A stretch of DNA of 64,000 bases, from positions 11,805-75,804 of the forward strand of contig JAOAAW010000063.1 of NCBI GenBank assembly GCA_026418655.1, given 5' to 3'. The position numbers were made by a program, and so were the translations under genes. This DNA comes from a bacterium (GTDB taxonomy: Bacteria > Ratteibacteria > UBA8468 > B48-G9 > DTJG01). This document shows, one piece after another, positions 54,928-63,378 of this stretch (position 1 is its first letter; every line of letters starts with the position of its first letter). The notes beneath the pieces were generated by a model. It ran no database searches. It was not told the origin of the DNA and saw nothing but the letters and a program-made list of their open reading frames with translations.

Positions 54928-55953
54928 TTAAATGCTTCCAAGGAATCTCAAAACATCAAAGAAAAGCACCAGAATTCCTATTCCAATGATAAGCCCTGCA
55001 ATAATCGCCAGTATCTTTTTGATATCCGGGCTGTAAACCTGCTGCGGAGGTACCGCCGTATCGAGTACCTGAATAAAAGGAGTGTTTTTTGTTTCATCCA
55101 GTTTTGCTGTTTCAAGCTGGGCTGTTAAAAATGAATAAACGCTCTCCTGTGCTTTTAACTCTCGTAGAATTTGCGTGAGCCTGGTTTGATAAAATGTTAA
55201 TCTATCAAGCTCTTTCTGCAGATCTTTTATTTCCGCGTTCAGAAGAACAATCTCTGGCTGGTCAGGCTGATAAATCCTCTTCATTTTCTCCAGTTCAAGC
55301 TTTTTTGTGGCAAGTTTTGTCATCAATTCTGTTGCAAGTGCACTTATTTCTCCTGTATCTTTTATGGCAAGAAGTTTATTTGCCTGCTGAAGTTGATTCA
55401 GTTCCTCCTGGAGTTGTTGGAGGGCTTTACCAGTACTTACCAGCCTTTCTTCTATAAATATACGATTTTTCTTTGCCGTGGTAATTGTCATTTCCTGTAA
55501 TAACCTGTCCAGGTTTTTCCAGAAAAAATTTGCCATATCAGCAGCCCTAATGGGATCTCTATCTATCACGCTTATTGATATAACACGCTGGCCTGATGCT
55601 GATATATTGCAGCTTGCTCGTAATATCTCTCTAACCCTATCAACATTTGAAATACCATAAACTGATGAAAGATCAAACTTTTCTATGATGTCGTCATACA
55701 TTCTTCTGCTTGTGAGTATGGACATAAATAGTTCGGTTCCTGTATCCTGAGTGTCTTTAGTTTTCTTGGTAACATCCAGTGTTTCAATACTTCCTATGGG
55801 TTTAAGAATGGCTGCTGTTGCTCTGTAATATTTTGGTGAAATAAGATAATACAGTATACCCAGCAAAATACCGAGAATGAGAAACAGGAAAATAAAAAGT
55901 ATGTGCCGCCTGACACTCATTACAACTTTCTGATTTCTGGTAATTTTTTCCAT
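54928..55953 (-). CDS. Wzz/GumC-like chain-length determinant protein
   Basis: A 341-residue inner-membrane polysaccharide co-polymerase. Two transmembrane segments (about 16-41, HILFIFLFLILGILLGILYY, and about 310-335) enclose a periplasmic region with the Wzz motif (YYRATAAILKPIG) and a long coiled coil at about 165-275 (IEERLVSTGKALQQLQEELNQLQQ). The proline-rich PQQVYSPD before the second segment is typical. No tyrosine kinase domain is attached. Its start overlaps the stop of the export gene (TGATG). Confidence 0.9.
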   Translation of the reverse strand: MEKITRNQKVVMSVRRHILFIFLFLILGILLGILYYLISPKYYRATAAILKPIGSIETLDVTKKTKDTQDTGTELFMSILTSRRMYDDIIEKFDLSSVYGISNVDRVREILRASCNISASGQRVISISVIDRDPIRAADMANFFWKNLDRLLQEMTITTAKKNRIFIEERLVSTGKALQQLQEELNQLQQANKLLAIKDTGEISALATELMTKLATKKLELEKMKRIYQPDQPEIVLLNAEIKDLQKELDRLTFYQTRLTQILRELKAQESVYSFLTAQLETAKLDETKNTPFIQVLDTAVPPQQVYSPDIKKILAIIAGLIIGIGILVLFFDVLRFLGSI

Positions 55954-57776
55954 CAGTCAATAATCATTTTCACGTAATACAACATTTGCAGGATGTCCTT
56001 CAGAATCTTGCCGGGTCTGTCTTTGGCAAGAAATCCAACGACTATAAAATCTCCAGGATCTATTTTTTTCAGGTCATTTGTTGCAGTGCCATTTGCTTTT
56101 ATTATAAAAATATTTTTGACATCTGCATTTCTCGTAAAAGAACCTGCTTTTTCAATATAATACCTGATGTCTGCTCCTTCTTTATAAAGAACGTTTGCAG
56201 GATGATTAACCTCTCCAGCAACACTTACTATATCTGGTTTTACTGGAATATGTATCCTGTCTCCGTCTTCAAGAACAAGGTCAGATTCAGAGCCTGCAAA
56301 TTTATTCCAGGGTTCAAGATATACAACAACTCTTCCTGTGACAGGCGCCTGAGCAAGCTGCTGGAGAAGTCCTTTACCTTTTTCTATAATTGCTTTTTCT
56401 TCTTCACTTACAGCTCTGCCTGCCTCCTTTTCAAGGGTTGCGCTTTTTTCAATTATGAATTTTTCAATCTCCTGCTTTTCTCTCTGTCTGGCAGAAACTC
56501 TTGTGAAAATCACACCATTGAGATATGCCTGGGAAGTAAATCCACCGGCCCTCTGTATTAACGAACTTAACCTCTCTCCAGGTACCAGGATATATTCCCC
56601 TGGAAATTTTATTTCTCCTGTTATGGTAACCTTTTTAATTGGTCTATCCTTTGACCTCACAATAATCCTGTCTCTCGGTTTCAGCTCAACATTTCCGATT
56701 CTTCTTACAGCTTCTATAAGAGAAAATTGAACTATCTCTCTTGTACCATCTGGTTTTTCCCTTATTATTTCAGCCTGCTCCTGAAGGGTCTCAGGCAAAA
56801 GGTCTGTCTCGCTGATAATATCTGCCACCTGAAGCCCTTTTTTCCACTGGTATTTGCCCGGGTTTTTTATTGTTCCTTCCACATCTACACAATCAATAAT
56901 CTCCTTATTCAAAAATGAAATTTCAACCACATCTCCATCTGTTAGGACGAAACTATCAACCTCCTGTTTTTTCACAAGCTGTGGGAAAATATCTATAATT
57001 ATTTTTCCTGCTGATGGATCATTGCGAAAAACAGTTATTCTACGTGTATCAGCCTCAGGTAACAATCCACCAGCATATTCGAATAATCTCTGAAGAGTAA
57101 TCGAACCATCTATTTCATATATTGCGGGCCTTCTAACTGCTCCTTTGATGCTGACAAAACCCTTTGCAAGCGGAACATAAACAATATCTTCTGGTTGAAA
57201 GTTTATTTCAGGAAGCATTCCACCAAGCAAAACAGGATACAAATCAATTTCTTTTCTCGTACCATCCTTGCTTATAACACTGATTTTTCTCAGGGTTCCA
57301 CCAGAGTTGATACCACCTGCCATTGCAAGAACTTCAAGAATAGTGGCTGATGCAGTAATGGTATGTGTTCCTGGTTTTTTGACCTCTCCTATCACAAAAA
57401 CACAAATCAAACGGGGTTTTAGAAGGGTTATCTCAATCTTTACATCTCTATAAATTTTATTAAATTTATCCTGGAGGTATTTTTTTGCCAGGTTAAGACT
57501 CTTACCGGATAAATGCAACTTGCCAATTTTAGAAACAAGGATATTGCCTTCTCTATCAATCTCCATCTGCTGTCGCATGTCAATCACACCCCAGGCTGCA
57601 ATTTCAATCTGGTCTCCTGGTCCAAGCAGGTAATTTTCAGGAATAAACCTTCCTACCTCAGATGTGGTCAGATTCATATTTGAAAAAAAGTCCTGTCCAA
57701 AAACACGTAGCTCATCTGAAAATACCTTTAGTGCCAGAATTTGCGAAAAGAAAATTAACAAAAAAAATCTTTTCAT
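55953..57776 (-). CDS. Polysaccharide export protein with SLBB domains (Wza-like)
   Basis: A 607-residue secreted or outer-membrane export protein. Signal peptide residues 1-20 (KRFFLLIFFSQILALKVFS), then the polysaccharide export domain (about 48-130, YLLGPGDQIEIAAWG, EGNILVSKIG) and several SLBB beta-grasp repeats (FVIGEVKKPGTHTI, VSIKGAVRRPAIYEI, VDVEGTIKNPGKYQW, VTITGEIKFPGEYIL, VSVAGEVNHPANVLY). No lipobox cysteine is seen at the cleavage site, unlike Wza. It leads the long minus-strand operon and is partnered with the Wzz-like protein. Confidence 0.9.
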   Translation of the reverse strand: MKRFFLLIFFSQILALKVFSDELRVFGQDFFSNMNLTTSEVGRFIPENYLLGPGDQIEIAAWGVIDMRQQMEIDREGNILVSKIGKLHLSGKSLNLAKKYLQDKFNKIYRDVKIEITLLKPRLICVFVIGEVKKPGTHTITASATILEVLAMAGGINSGGTLRKISVISKDGTRKEIDLYPVLLGGMLPEINFQPEDIVYVPLAKGFVSIKGAVRRPAIYEIDGSITLQRLFEYAGGLLPEADTRRITVFRNDPSAGKIIIDIFPQLVKKQEVDSFVLTDGDVVEISFLNKEIIDCVDVEGTIKNPGKYQWKKGLQVADIISETDLLPETLQEQAEIIREKPDGTREIVQFSLIEAVRRIGNVELKPRDRIIVRSKDRPIKKVTITGEIKFPGEYILVPGERLSSLIQRAGGFTSQAYLNGVIFTRVSARQREKQEIEKFIIEKSATLEKEAGRAVSEEEKAIIEKGKGLLQQLAQAPVTGRVVVYLEPWNKFAGSESDLVLEDGDRIHIPVKPDIVSVAGEVNHPANVLYKEGADIRYYIEKAGSFTRNADVKNIFIIKANGTATNDLKKIDPGDFIVVGFLAKDRPGKILKDILQMLYYVKMIID

Positions 57777-57801
57777 TTTTTCTCCGGTGTCTTATATGCA
57801 T

Positions 57802-57829
57802 AAAATACCATTATCCAGAATTTCGTCAA
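57802..57829 (-). promoter_or_regulatory. Promoter of the export-to-phosphatase operon
   Basis: Minus strand TTGACG (57824-57829), 16-base spacer and TATTTT (57802-57807), upstream of the CGGAG site and ATG 57776. Confidence 0.5.
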
Positions 57830-57846
57830 GTTTTGCAGTGGTAAAC

Positions 57847-57890
57847 AAAAATGGGTACTGGTTTTTTATTCAATTACTTACTAGGTACCC
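57847..57890 (-). terminator. Possible rho-independent terminator after the DegT gene
   Basis: On the minus strand, GGGTAC (57890-57885) and GTACCC (57858-57853) can pair, with a further imperfect extension into the loop, and the second arm is followed by ATTTTTG. It starts 8 bases after the DegT stop. The loop is long, so it may be weak. Confidence 0.4.
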
Positions 57891-57898
57891 TGGAAAGA

Positions 57899-59158
57899 CT
57901 ATTTCATATAGGCCTTTGCCACCTTTTCAAACGCATCAACATAAAGCTTCATATGGCTTTCATCATAAACAGGGTGCGTAAAAAAGCTCATTGTCCTTTC
58001 TGAAAGCCATTTTGCCTTCTTACACTCTACTTTTGTATAATCAATCTGCCGTGCATTGGGATCTTTGAATGGATATTTCAATCTCCCAAAGCCATTCTGT
58101 TCAACATAGGCCTGTTCTTTATACATCTCAGGCCACTGTACTCCATAGACAGGTACTCCTTCTGCCTCCATTGCATTTACAAATTGTTTTACCGGTACTT
58201 TCAATCTTTCAGCATCAAGAACAAAGGGAGCCCACCAGAATGCATTCTGTCTCTCCTGGGTATCAACTGGTGGATAAAGCACAAGAGGATGGTCTTTCAA
58301 AGCGTTTATAAGATACTTTCCATTTCTCTTTCTGTTTGGTAGATTCCAGGTATCAAACCTTTCCAGTTCGCACAGCCCTATCAAAGATTGTATTTCGGTC
58401 ATTCTGTAATTAAATCCTACCCTTCTATGAATATATGTAAGTTTGGCTTCAAGCTCAAGAAGCCTCAACCTTTGCTGAACATCATATCCATGGTCTCTGA
58501 ATGACTTACATTCCCAGTGAAGATTTTCACCATTTGTAATAACAGCCCCTCCTTCGCCACCGGTTGTAAAATGCTTGCTCTGACAAAAGCTAAAACAACC
58601 AATATCTCCGATTGTTCCTGCCTTCTTTCCTTTGTAAACGCCGCCAAAACACTGGGCACAATCTTCAATCACATAAAGATTGTGTTTCCTTGCAATTTCA
58701 AGAATAGGATCCATGTCAGCAACAACACCATATAGATGTACGACAAGAATTGCCCTTGTCCTTTCATTTATATGCTGTTCAATTCCTTTCGGATCAAGGG
58801 TATGGGATTCATCTACATCTGCAAACACAGGCAATGCTCCTGCCTGAAGGATACAGAAGGAAGAAGCAATAAATGAATAGGATGGACATATCACCTCGTC
58901 TCCAGGGCCTATTCCAAGGGCTGCAACAGCCGTATGAAGAGCACTGGTTCCATTGGTTGTGGTGATTGCGTATTTTGCACCATTCCATTTTGCCCATGCC
59001 TCTTCAAATTGCGTTCCGTAATTTCCTGTCCAGTAGTTGACTCTTCCTGTTTTCAATGGCTCAAGTGCCCTTTCAATAGTTTTTTCCGAGAACGCTGGCC
59101 ACATTGGAAAGGGTTTATTGTTAATTTTTTCTCCGCCTTCAATTGCAAGTTTCGTCAT
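57899..59158 (-). CDS. DegT/DnrJ/EryC1/StrS aminotransferase family protein
   Basis: A 419-residue PLP enzyme that typically aminates keto-sugar nucleotides or related cyclic ketones. Blocks include TTNGTSALHTAVAALGIGPGDEVICPSYSFIAS (in parts), VHLYGVVADMDPI, VIEDCAQCFGG, and SFCQSKHFTTGGEGG, where the Lys of SKH is the PLP-binding residue. GGEKI at the N-terminus and WPEMYKEQAYV near the C-terminus resemble the AHBA-synthase-like branch. GGAGG precedes the ATG and a strong promoter lies upstream. It may make an aminosugar for surface polysaccharide, or take part in sugar breakdown. Confidence 0.9.
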   Translation of the reverse strand: MTKLAIEGGEKINNKPFPMWPAFSEKTIERALEPLKTGRVNYWTGNYGTQFEEAWAKWNGAKYAITTTNGTSALHTAVAALGIGPGDEVICPSYSFIASSFCILQAGALPVFADVDESHTLDPKGIEQHINERTRAILVVHLYGVVADMDPILEIARKHNLYVIEDCAQCFGGVYKGKKAGTIGDIGCFSFCQSKHFTTGGEGGAVITNGENLHWECKSFRDHGYDVQQRLRLLELEAKLTYIHRRVGFNYRMTEIQSLIGLCELERFDTWNLPNRKRNGKYLINALKDHPLVLYPPVDTQERQNAFWWAPFVLDAERLKVPVKQFVNAMEAEGVPVYGVQWPEMYKEQAYVEQNGFGRLKYPFKDPNARQIDYTKVECKKAKWLSERTMSFFTHPVYDESHMKLYVDAFEKVAKAYMK

Positions 59159-59197
59159 ATTTCCCTCCGTGTAAAATATCAGAAATTGTTTGAGAAT

Positions 59198-59225
59198 ATT
59201 TTAGCAATCCAATATGTTTTGTCAA
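59198..59225 (-). promoter_or_regulatory. Sigma70-type promoter of the DegT gene
   Basis: Minus strand TTGACA (59220-59225), 16-base spacer and TAAAAT (59198-59203), about 40 bases upstream of ATG 59158. Confidence 0.6.
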
Positions 59226-59321
59226 AAATAATTTTTAAGTATGCTGGTTTCTGCTAATTTCGTCCCCATACGTTTCTTAGTATTGAAAGATACTGGCACG
59301 TTTAAATTATGTCTATGGATG

Positions 59322-60059
59322 TTATTCCTTACAAAGTTTAACAAGTCGGCCTGCGTTTTTTACAGCATAACCATAAAAGTCATTATTGAAATAAACAAAC
59401 ACTTCCTTTGTTTTTCTCCAGATTTTAATTTTAGACGAAAGTTCTTTCAGTTGGTTTTCAGAATATTCAGAAGCAAAAAGTTCTTGCGGTCCATGCATTC
59501 TCATATAAACAAAATCAGCAGTTATATTTTCCATTTCAGGATATCTTGAAGAATTCGCGATAACCCAACCAGCATTATATCTTTTAAGCAATTCACATAT
59601 TTTTTCATTATCCCAGGAGGCGTGCCTGAATTCAAATGATATTTTTATTTCATCTTTTGACAGTGAAAAAAAATTTTCAATTCTTTCCAGATTTTTTACA
59701 TTATATCTGAAACTCGCAGGAAACTGAAACAGGATTACACCAAGTTTCCTGCCCAGAATCTTTGCGCCATTAATAAATTTCCACCATTCTTTCTCAATTT
59801 CTGACAATCTTTTAATATGTGTAATGCTTCTATGAACTTTTACTGAGAAAATAAAATTGTCAGGCACCTGACAATACCAGTTTTTATAGGTTGTATCTTT
59901 CGGAAAATGATAGAAAGAAGAATTTATTTCAACTGTATTGAAATATCGGGAATAAAATTTTAGATATTCCTTTGATGAAAGATCTGCGGGATAGAATATT
60001 CCCTGCCAATCCTGATAGTTCCAGCCACTTGTCCCGATAAAAAGATTCTTATCAGGCAT
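59322..60059 (-). CDS. DUF72 (YecE-like) TIM-barrel protein
   Basis: A 245-residue protein of the DUF72 family. Diagnostic pieces are FIGTSGWNYQDWQGIFYP at the start, YSRYFNTVEINSSFYHFP, FIFSVKVHRSITH, VILFQFPASF, SFEFRHASW and YMRMHGP. The fold is a TIM barrel; the biochemical role is unknown, with links to DNA repair and iron-sulfur proteins in some genomes. It overlaps the BNR protein gene by 8 bases and ends this minus-strand run. Confidence 0.93.
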   Translation of the reverse strand: MPDKNLFIGTSGWNYQDWQGIFYPADLSSKEYLKFYSRYFNTVEINSSFYHFPKDTTYKNWYCQVPDNFIFSVKVHRSITHIKRLSEIEKEWWKFINGAKILGRKLGVILFQFPASFRYNVKNLERIENFFSLSKDEIKISFEFRHASWDNEKICELLKRYNAGWVIANSSRYPEMENITADFVYMRMHGPQELFASEYSENQLKELSSKIKIWRKTKEVFVYFNNDFYGYAVKNAGRLVKLCKE

Positions 60060-61161
60060 ATAACTCTTCGATAAGAATTCTTCTCATCCTCAATGTACTA
60101 ACAAAAGAACCTCTGCTTGTCTCACCGTCTACACAATAGGATATCAAAACCGCGTCTTCAGTGAAATGAATAGCAGGATAACAAAAGCCGTGTCTGGGAG
60201 AATCTTCCAGAAGTTTATGATGCTTCCAACTTTTTCCCTCGTCATCACTTATGGCACAGACCAGTGGAGTTCTTCCCCTTGAAATCGGCTCTGGCTTTTC
60301 TGTTTCAAATATTCTGCTATGGTCATTCCAGACAACCAGAAGGTCTCCTGTTTTTGGAATTCTTTTTACATGCATAGGACTTGATGGACTCACAAATTGA
60401 GATGGCTCAGGTTCAGTCCAGGTCTGTCCCTGGTCATCACTGAATGACTGCCATTGTCTTCCCTCTTCACCTGGCCTCGTCCATGACCATAATCTTCCAT
60501 TTTTCAGTTCAATAACTCCTGGTTCCTGTAATCCATGTCCTGAAGGAAAACACCTGTAGTAATTTGTCAAAGATTCAAGCCAGTTTTTACCTCCATCATC
60601 GCTTAAAAAGAAAAGAATCAGGGCAGGCGAAGAAAAAAAGCTTCTCACTTCTTCTCCAGGAATAAGAACCGAAGGACCCCTGTATCTGTGCAATGCAGCA
60701 GGAACAATAATACGACCGCATTTCATCTGTATCATTCTGTCATTATTTACAACATAATAACCGGGTTCCCAGGCTATAGAAATCGGTTCAGAAAGGGTTT
60801 CAAGTTCATCTTCACTTGTACGAATATAGGGCATGCATATTTTTCTTCCATCCTTTCTGAGATAAACAACTGCTATTTTTCCGTCCTGAAGCCGCAGCAG
60901 GGAAGGGCTCATCACATTGGTTGTGCCTTCTTTTTGTATTAATACTTTGTCTTCTCTAGACCATGTTTTGCCATCATCGTCTGAATATTTTGTGGCAATC
61001 ACTGCTTCAGCAAAATCTGAGGTTGAGCCAGAAAATTTTGACCAGGCAAAAACAATTCTTCCTGATTTTAATGTAATGAAACTTGCTTCACTATGCCTTG
61101 GATTTTGGTCTGTTGGGTCAATCTGTAAAACTATCTTTCCTGGCTTTGTGTTGGTTTTCAT
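60052..61161 (-). CDS. BNR-repeat / sialidase-family protein
   Basis: A 369-residue six-bladed beta-propeller-type protein. Four Asp-box motifs are visible: SDDDGKTW, SDDGGKNW, SDDQGQTW and SDDEGKSW. The FRIP arginine block of GH33 sialidases is not seen; the position reads NPRHSEASFITLKSG. It therefore belongs to the broader sialidase-like family whose substrates are mostly unknown. No signal peptide. ATG 61161 is chosen because AGGAGG lies just upstream; the frame is open into yifB. It follows yifB by 13 bases. Confidence 0.82.
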   Translation of the reverse strand: MKTNTKPGKIVLQIDPTDQNPRHSEASFITLKSGRIVFAWSKFSGSTSDFAEAVIATKYSDDDGKTWSREDKVLIQKEGTTNVMSPSLLRLQDGKIAVVYLRKDGRKICMPYIRTSEDELETLSEPISIAWEPGYYVVNNDRMIQMKCGRIIVPAALHRYRGPSVLIPGEEVRSFFSSPALILFFLSDDGGKNWLESLTNYYRCFPSGHGLQEPGVIELKNGRLWSWTRPGEEGRQWQSFSDDQGQTWTEPEPSQFVSPSSPMHVKRIPKTGDLLVVWNDHSRIFETEKPEPISRGRTPLVCAISDDEGKSWKHHKLLEDSPRHGFCYPAIHFTEDAVLISYCVDGETSRGSFVSTLRMRRILIEELYA

Positions 61162-61174
61162 CTGTATCCTCCTG

Positions 61175-62689
61175 TTACAGTTCCCTGTCAAAACTTCTGT
61201 ACTGCAGCGCTTCTGCAATATGACTCAGTGTTATTTTTTCTGATTCTTCAAGGTCTGCTATTGTCCTGGCGACCTTTAAAATTTTATCATAGCCCCTGGC
61301 AGATAGGTTCATTTTCTCAAGTGCTTCTTGAATAAATCTTTTACAGTCATCATCAAGGATACAAAATTGTTTCAATTGTTTTGTGTCCATATGCGCATTG
61401 CAGTAAATTCCTGTACCCCTGAATCTGTGAAATTGAATCTTTCTGCATTTTTCAACCCTTTTTCTGATGGTTTCTGAATCTTCACCACTGGAATCAGAAA
61501 CAAGATGCCTTGAGCCAAGTGCTGAAACTTCAATATGGATATCTATCCTGTCAAGAAGTGGCCCGGAAACTTTTTTTCTGTATTTAATAATCTGCGGCAC
61601 AGTACACCTGCACGGTCTTCTATCATCTCCGTAATAACCACATGGACAGGGATTCATTGCAGCTACAAGAAAGAATCTTGATGGGAATTCTATTTTCCCT
61701 TTTGCCCTTGAAACAACAACCCTTCCATCTTCCATTGGTTGTCTGAGTGCCTCCAAAACATCCCTGTGAAACTCTGGAAGTTCATCAAGAAACAAAACTC
61801 CATTATGCGCAAGGGATATTTCTCCTGGCTTTGGTATTGCGCCTCCACCTATAAGGGCAATATCTGAAATTGTATGGTGTGGTTGCCTGAAAGGCCTTGT
61901 AGTAACAATTCCTCCGTCAAGAATTCCAGCAACACTGTGTATTTTTGTTATTTCTATTGCCTCTTCAATTTCAAGAGAAGGAAATATTGTTGGAATTCTT
62001 TTCGCAATCATACTCTTGCCTGTACCAGGCGGACCTATCATCAATATATTATGTCCACCGGCAACAGCAATCTCTATTGCTCTTCTGGCGACCATCTGTC
62101 CCTTTACCTCTTTGAAATCTACCTCGTATTTGTTGTATTGGGCAAGAATTTTTTCACTATCAATTTTATAGGGTTGTATCTCCTTTTTCCCTGAAAGAAA
62201 GTCAACACAATCCTTCAAACTTCCAACACCATAAACTTCAAGGCCAACAATTGCTGCTTCAAGTACATTTGCAGAAGGTACAATAAACTTGCTTTTTTTC
62301 TCTTTTACAAGAATTGCCATCGGTAGCACACCGCTAACACTTCTTATAGAACCATCAAGTGCAAGTTCTCCAACAAAGTAGAAGTCATTTACCTTATCAA
62401 CTGGTATAATCTGACCCGCTGTAAGAATGCCAAGAGCAACCGGAAGATCAAAGCATGAACCTTCCTTTTTTAAATCAGCAGGTGCTAAATTTATCGTTAT
62501 TTTTGATTGGGGAAAATCAAAACCTGAATTTTTTATGGCTGGCTTTATTCTATCCCTGCTTTCTTTCACTGCCTGATCAGGCAGCCCAACAATTGAAATC
62601 CCAGGTATTCCTTTTGATATATCAACCTCGACACTTACATCGTACCCATCAATTCCCCAGACAGCAACAGAATGAATTTTTGAAAGCAT
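61175..62689 (-). CDS. YifB/ComM family Mg-chelatase-like AAA+ ATPase
   Basis: A 504-residue AAA+ protein related to ComM, a branch-migration helicase acting in recombination. N-terminal ChlI-like part: VEVDISKGIPGISIVGLPDQAVKESRDRI in pieces, NLAPADLKKEGSCFDLPVALG. Walker A is GPPGTGKSM (near residue 222), Walker B FLDELPEF, and AAMNPCPCGYYGD with CRC is typical for the family. The C-terminal domain has NLSARGYDKILKVARTIADLE. It follows yraN by 3 bases. Confidence 0.95.
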   Translation of the reverse strand: MLSKIHSVAVWGIDGYDVSVEVDISKGIPGISIVGLPDQAVKESRDRIKPAIKNSGFDFPQSKITINLAPADLKKEGSCFDLPVALGILTAGQIIPVDKVNDFYFVGELALDGSIRSVSGVLPMAILVKEKKSKFIVPSANVLEAAIVGLEVYGVGSLKDCVDFLSGKKEIQPYKIDSEKILAQYNKYEVDFKEVKGQMVARRAIEIAVAGGHNILMIGPPGTGKSMIAKRIPTIFPSLEIEEAIEITKIHSVAGILDGGIVTTRPFRQPHHTISDIALIGGGAIPKPGEISLAHNGVLFLDELPEFHRDVLEALRQPMEDGRVVVSRAKGKIEFPSRFFLVAAMNPCPCGYYGDDRRPCRCTVPQIIKYRKKVSGPLLDRIDIHIEVSALGSRHLVSDSSGEDSETIRKRVEKCRKIQFHRFRGTGIYCNAHMDTKQLKQFCILDDDCKRFIQEALEKMNLSARGYDKILKVARTIADLEESEKITLSHIAEALQYRSFDREL

Positions 62690-62692
62690 CTT

Positions 62693-63043
62693 TCAGTTTG
62701 CAGGAATAATTTCACAATCCCAGTTGTTTCCCTGTATCACTACTGAAACCACTTCAAATCTGATTGAACAATTTGCAAATCTATGTTTCTGAATATACTG
62801 GCTGGCAACAGTGAAAAGCTTTGAAAGTTTTCTATTGTTAACCGCTTCTACAGGTGAGCCGAATTTATCTGAACCTCTTGTTTTTACTTCAACAAAAATA
62901 ATAGTTTTTTTCTTCTGTGCAATTATGTCAATTTCTCCAGCTTTTGTTCTGTAATTCCTCTCCAGAATTCTATAACCTTTTCCCTTCAAAAACCCCACTG
63001 CAATCTCTTCACCCTCTAAACCAAGTTCCCTCTTATCCGACAT
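62693..63043 (-). CDS. YraN family (UPF0102) putative endonuclease
   Basis: A 116-residue protein of the YraN family, which has a restriction-endonuclease-like fold. The nuclease-like motif is GEIDIIAQKKKTIIFVEVKTR (Glu, Asp, E-x-K), after GEEIAVGFLKGKGYRILERNYR. Location between rplS and yifB is the classical trmD-rplS-yraN arrangement (without rnhB here). Function not established. Confidence 0.93.
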   Translation of the reverse strand: MSDKRELGLEGEEIAVGFLKGKGYRILERNYRTKAGEIDIIAQKKKTIIFVEVKTRGSDKFGSPVEAVNNRKLSKLFTVASQYIQKHRFANCSIRFEVVSVVIQGNNWDCEIIPAN

Positions 63044-63045
63044 TT

Positions 63046-63378
63046 TCAGGTCTTTTTCTTTCTCAAATAATACATCTTTGCCCTTGGTGCTAAACGATTA
63101 TCTTTTCTTGATTTAACCAACTTTATCTTAACAATACTGGGCGAATATATTGGAAAGATTCTTTCAACACCTTCTCCATAAGAAATTTTTCTGACAGTAA
63201 AAGTTTCCCTTAAACCACCCCCTTTCCTGGCGATACATGTGCCTCTGAAAATCTGTATTCTTGTTTTTTCTCCTTCCTGAACACGGATATGAACCTCTAT
63301 CTCGTCTCCGGGATAAAATTCTGGGATTTCCTTTTTCGGTTTTAATTCTGATTCAAGAGCGGCTATTTTTGGATGCAT
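63046..63378 (-). CDS. rplS: 50S ribosomal protein L19
   Basis: A 110-residue large-subunit protein at the 30S-50S interface. Blocks: [33 protein letters not shown] (in parts), [25 protein letters not shown] and [24 protein letters not shown] end. ATG 63378 has GGGGGACAGG before it; the open frame extends further into trmD without homology. It overlaps the trmD end by 26 bases, so translation is coupled. Confidence 0.95.
   Translation of the reverse strand: MHPKIAALESELKPKKEIPEFYPGDEIEVHIRVQEGEKTRIQIFRGTCIARKGGGLRETFTVRKISYGEGVERIFPIYSPSIVKIKLVKSRKDNRLAPRAKMYYLRKKKT

Noticed and set aside
55986..56561. 191-residue plus-strand open frame
   Set aside because: Antisense to the SLBB export gene; Cys/Phe/Tyr-rich shadow translation.
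59279..59294. Hairpin AGTATT-GAAA-GATACT after the DUF72 gene
   Set aside because: Six-base AU-rich stem without a T run in the direction of transcription; too weak for a terminator.
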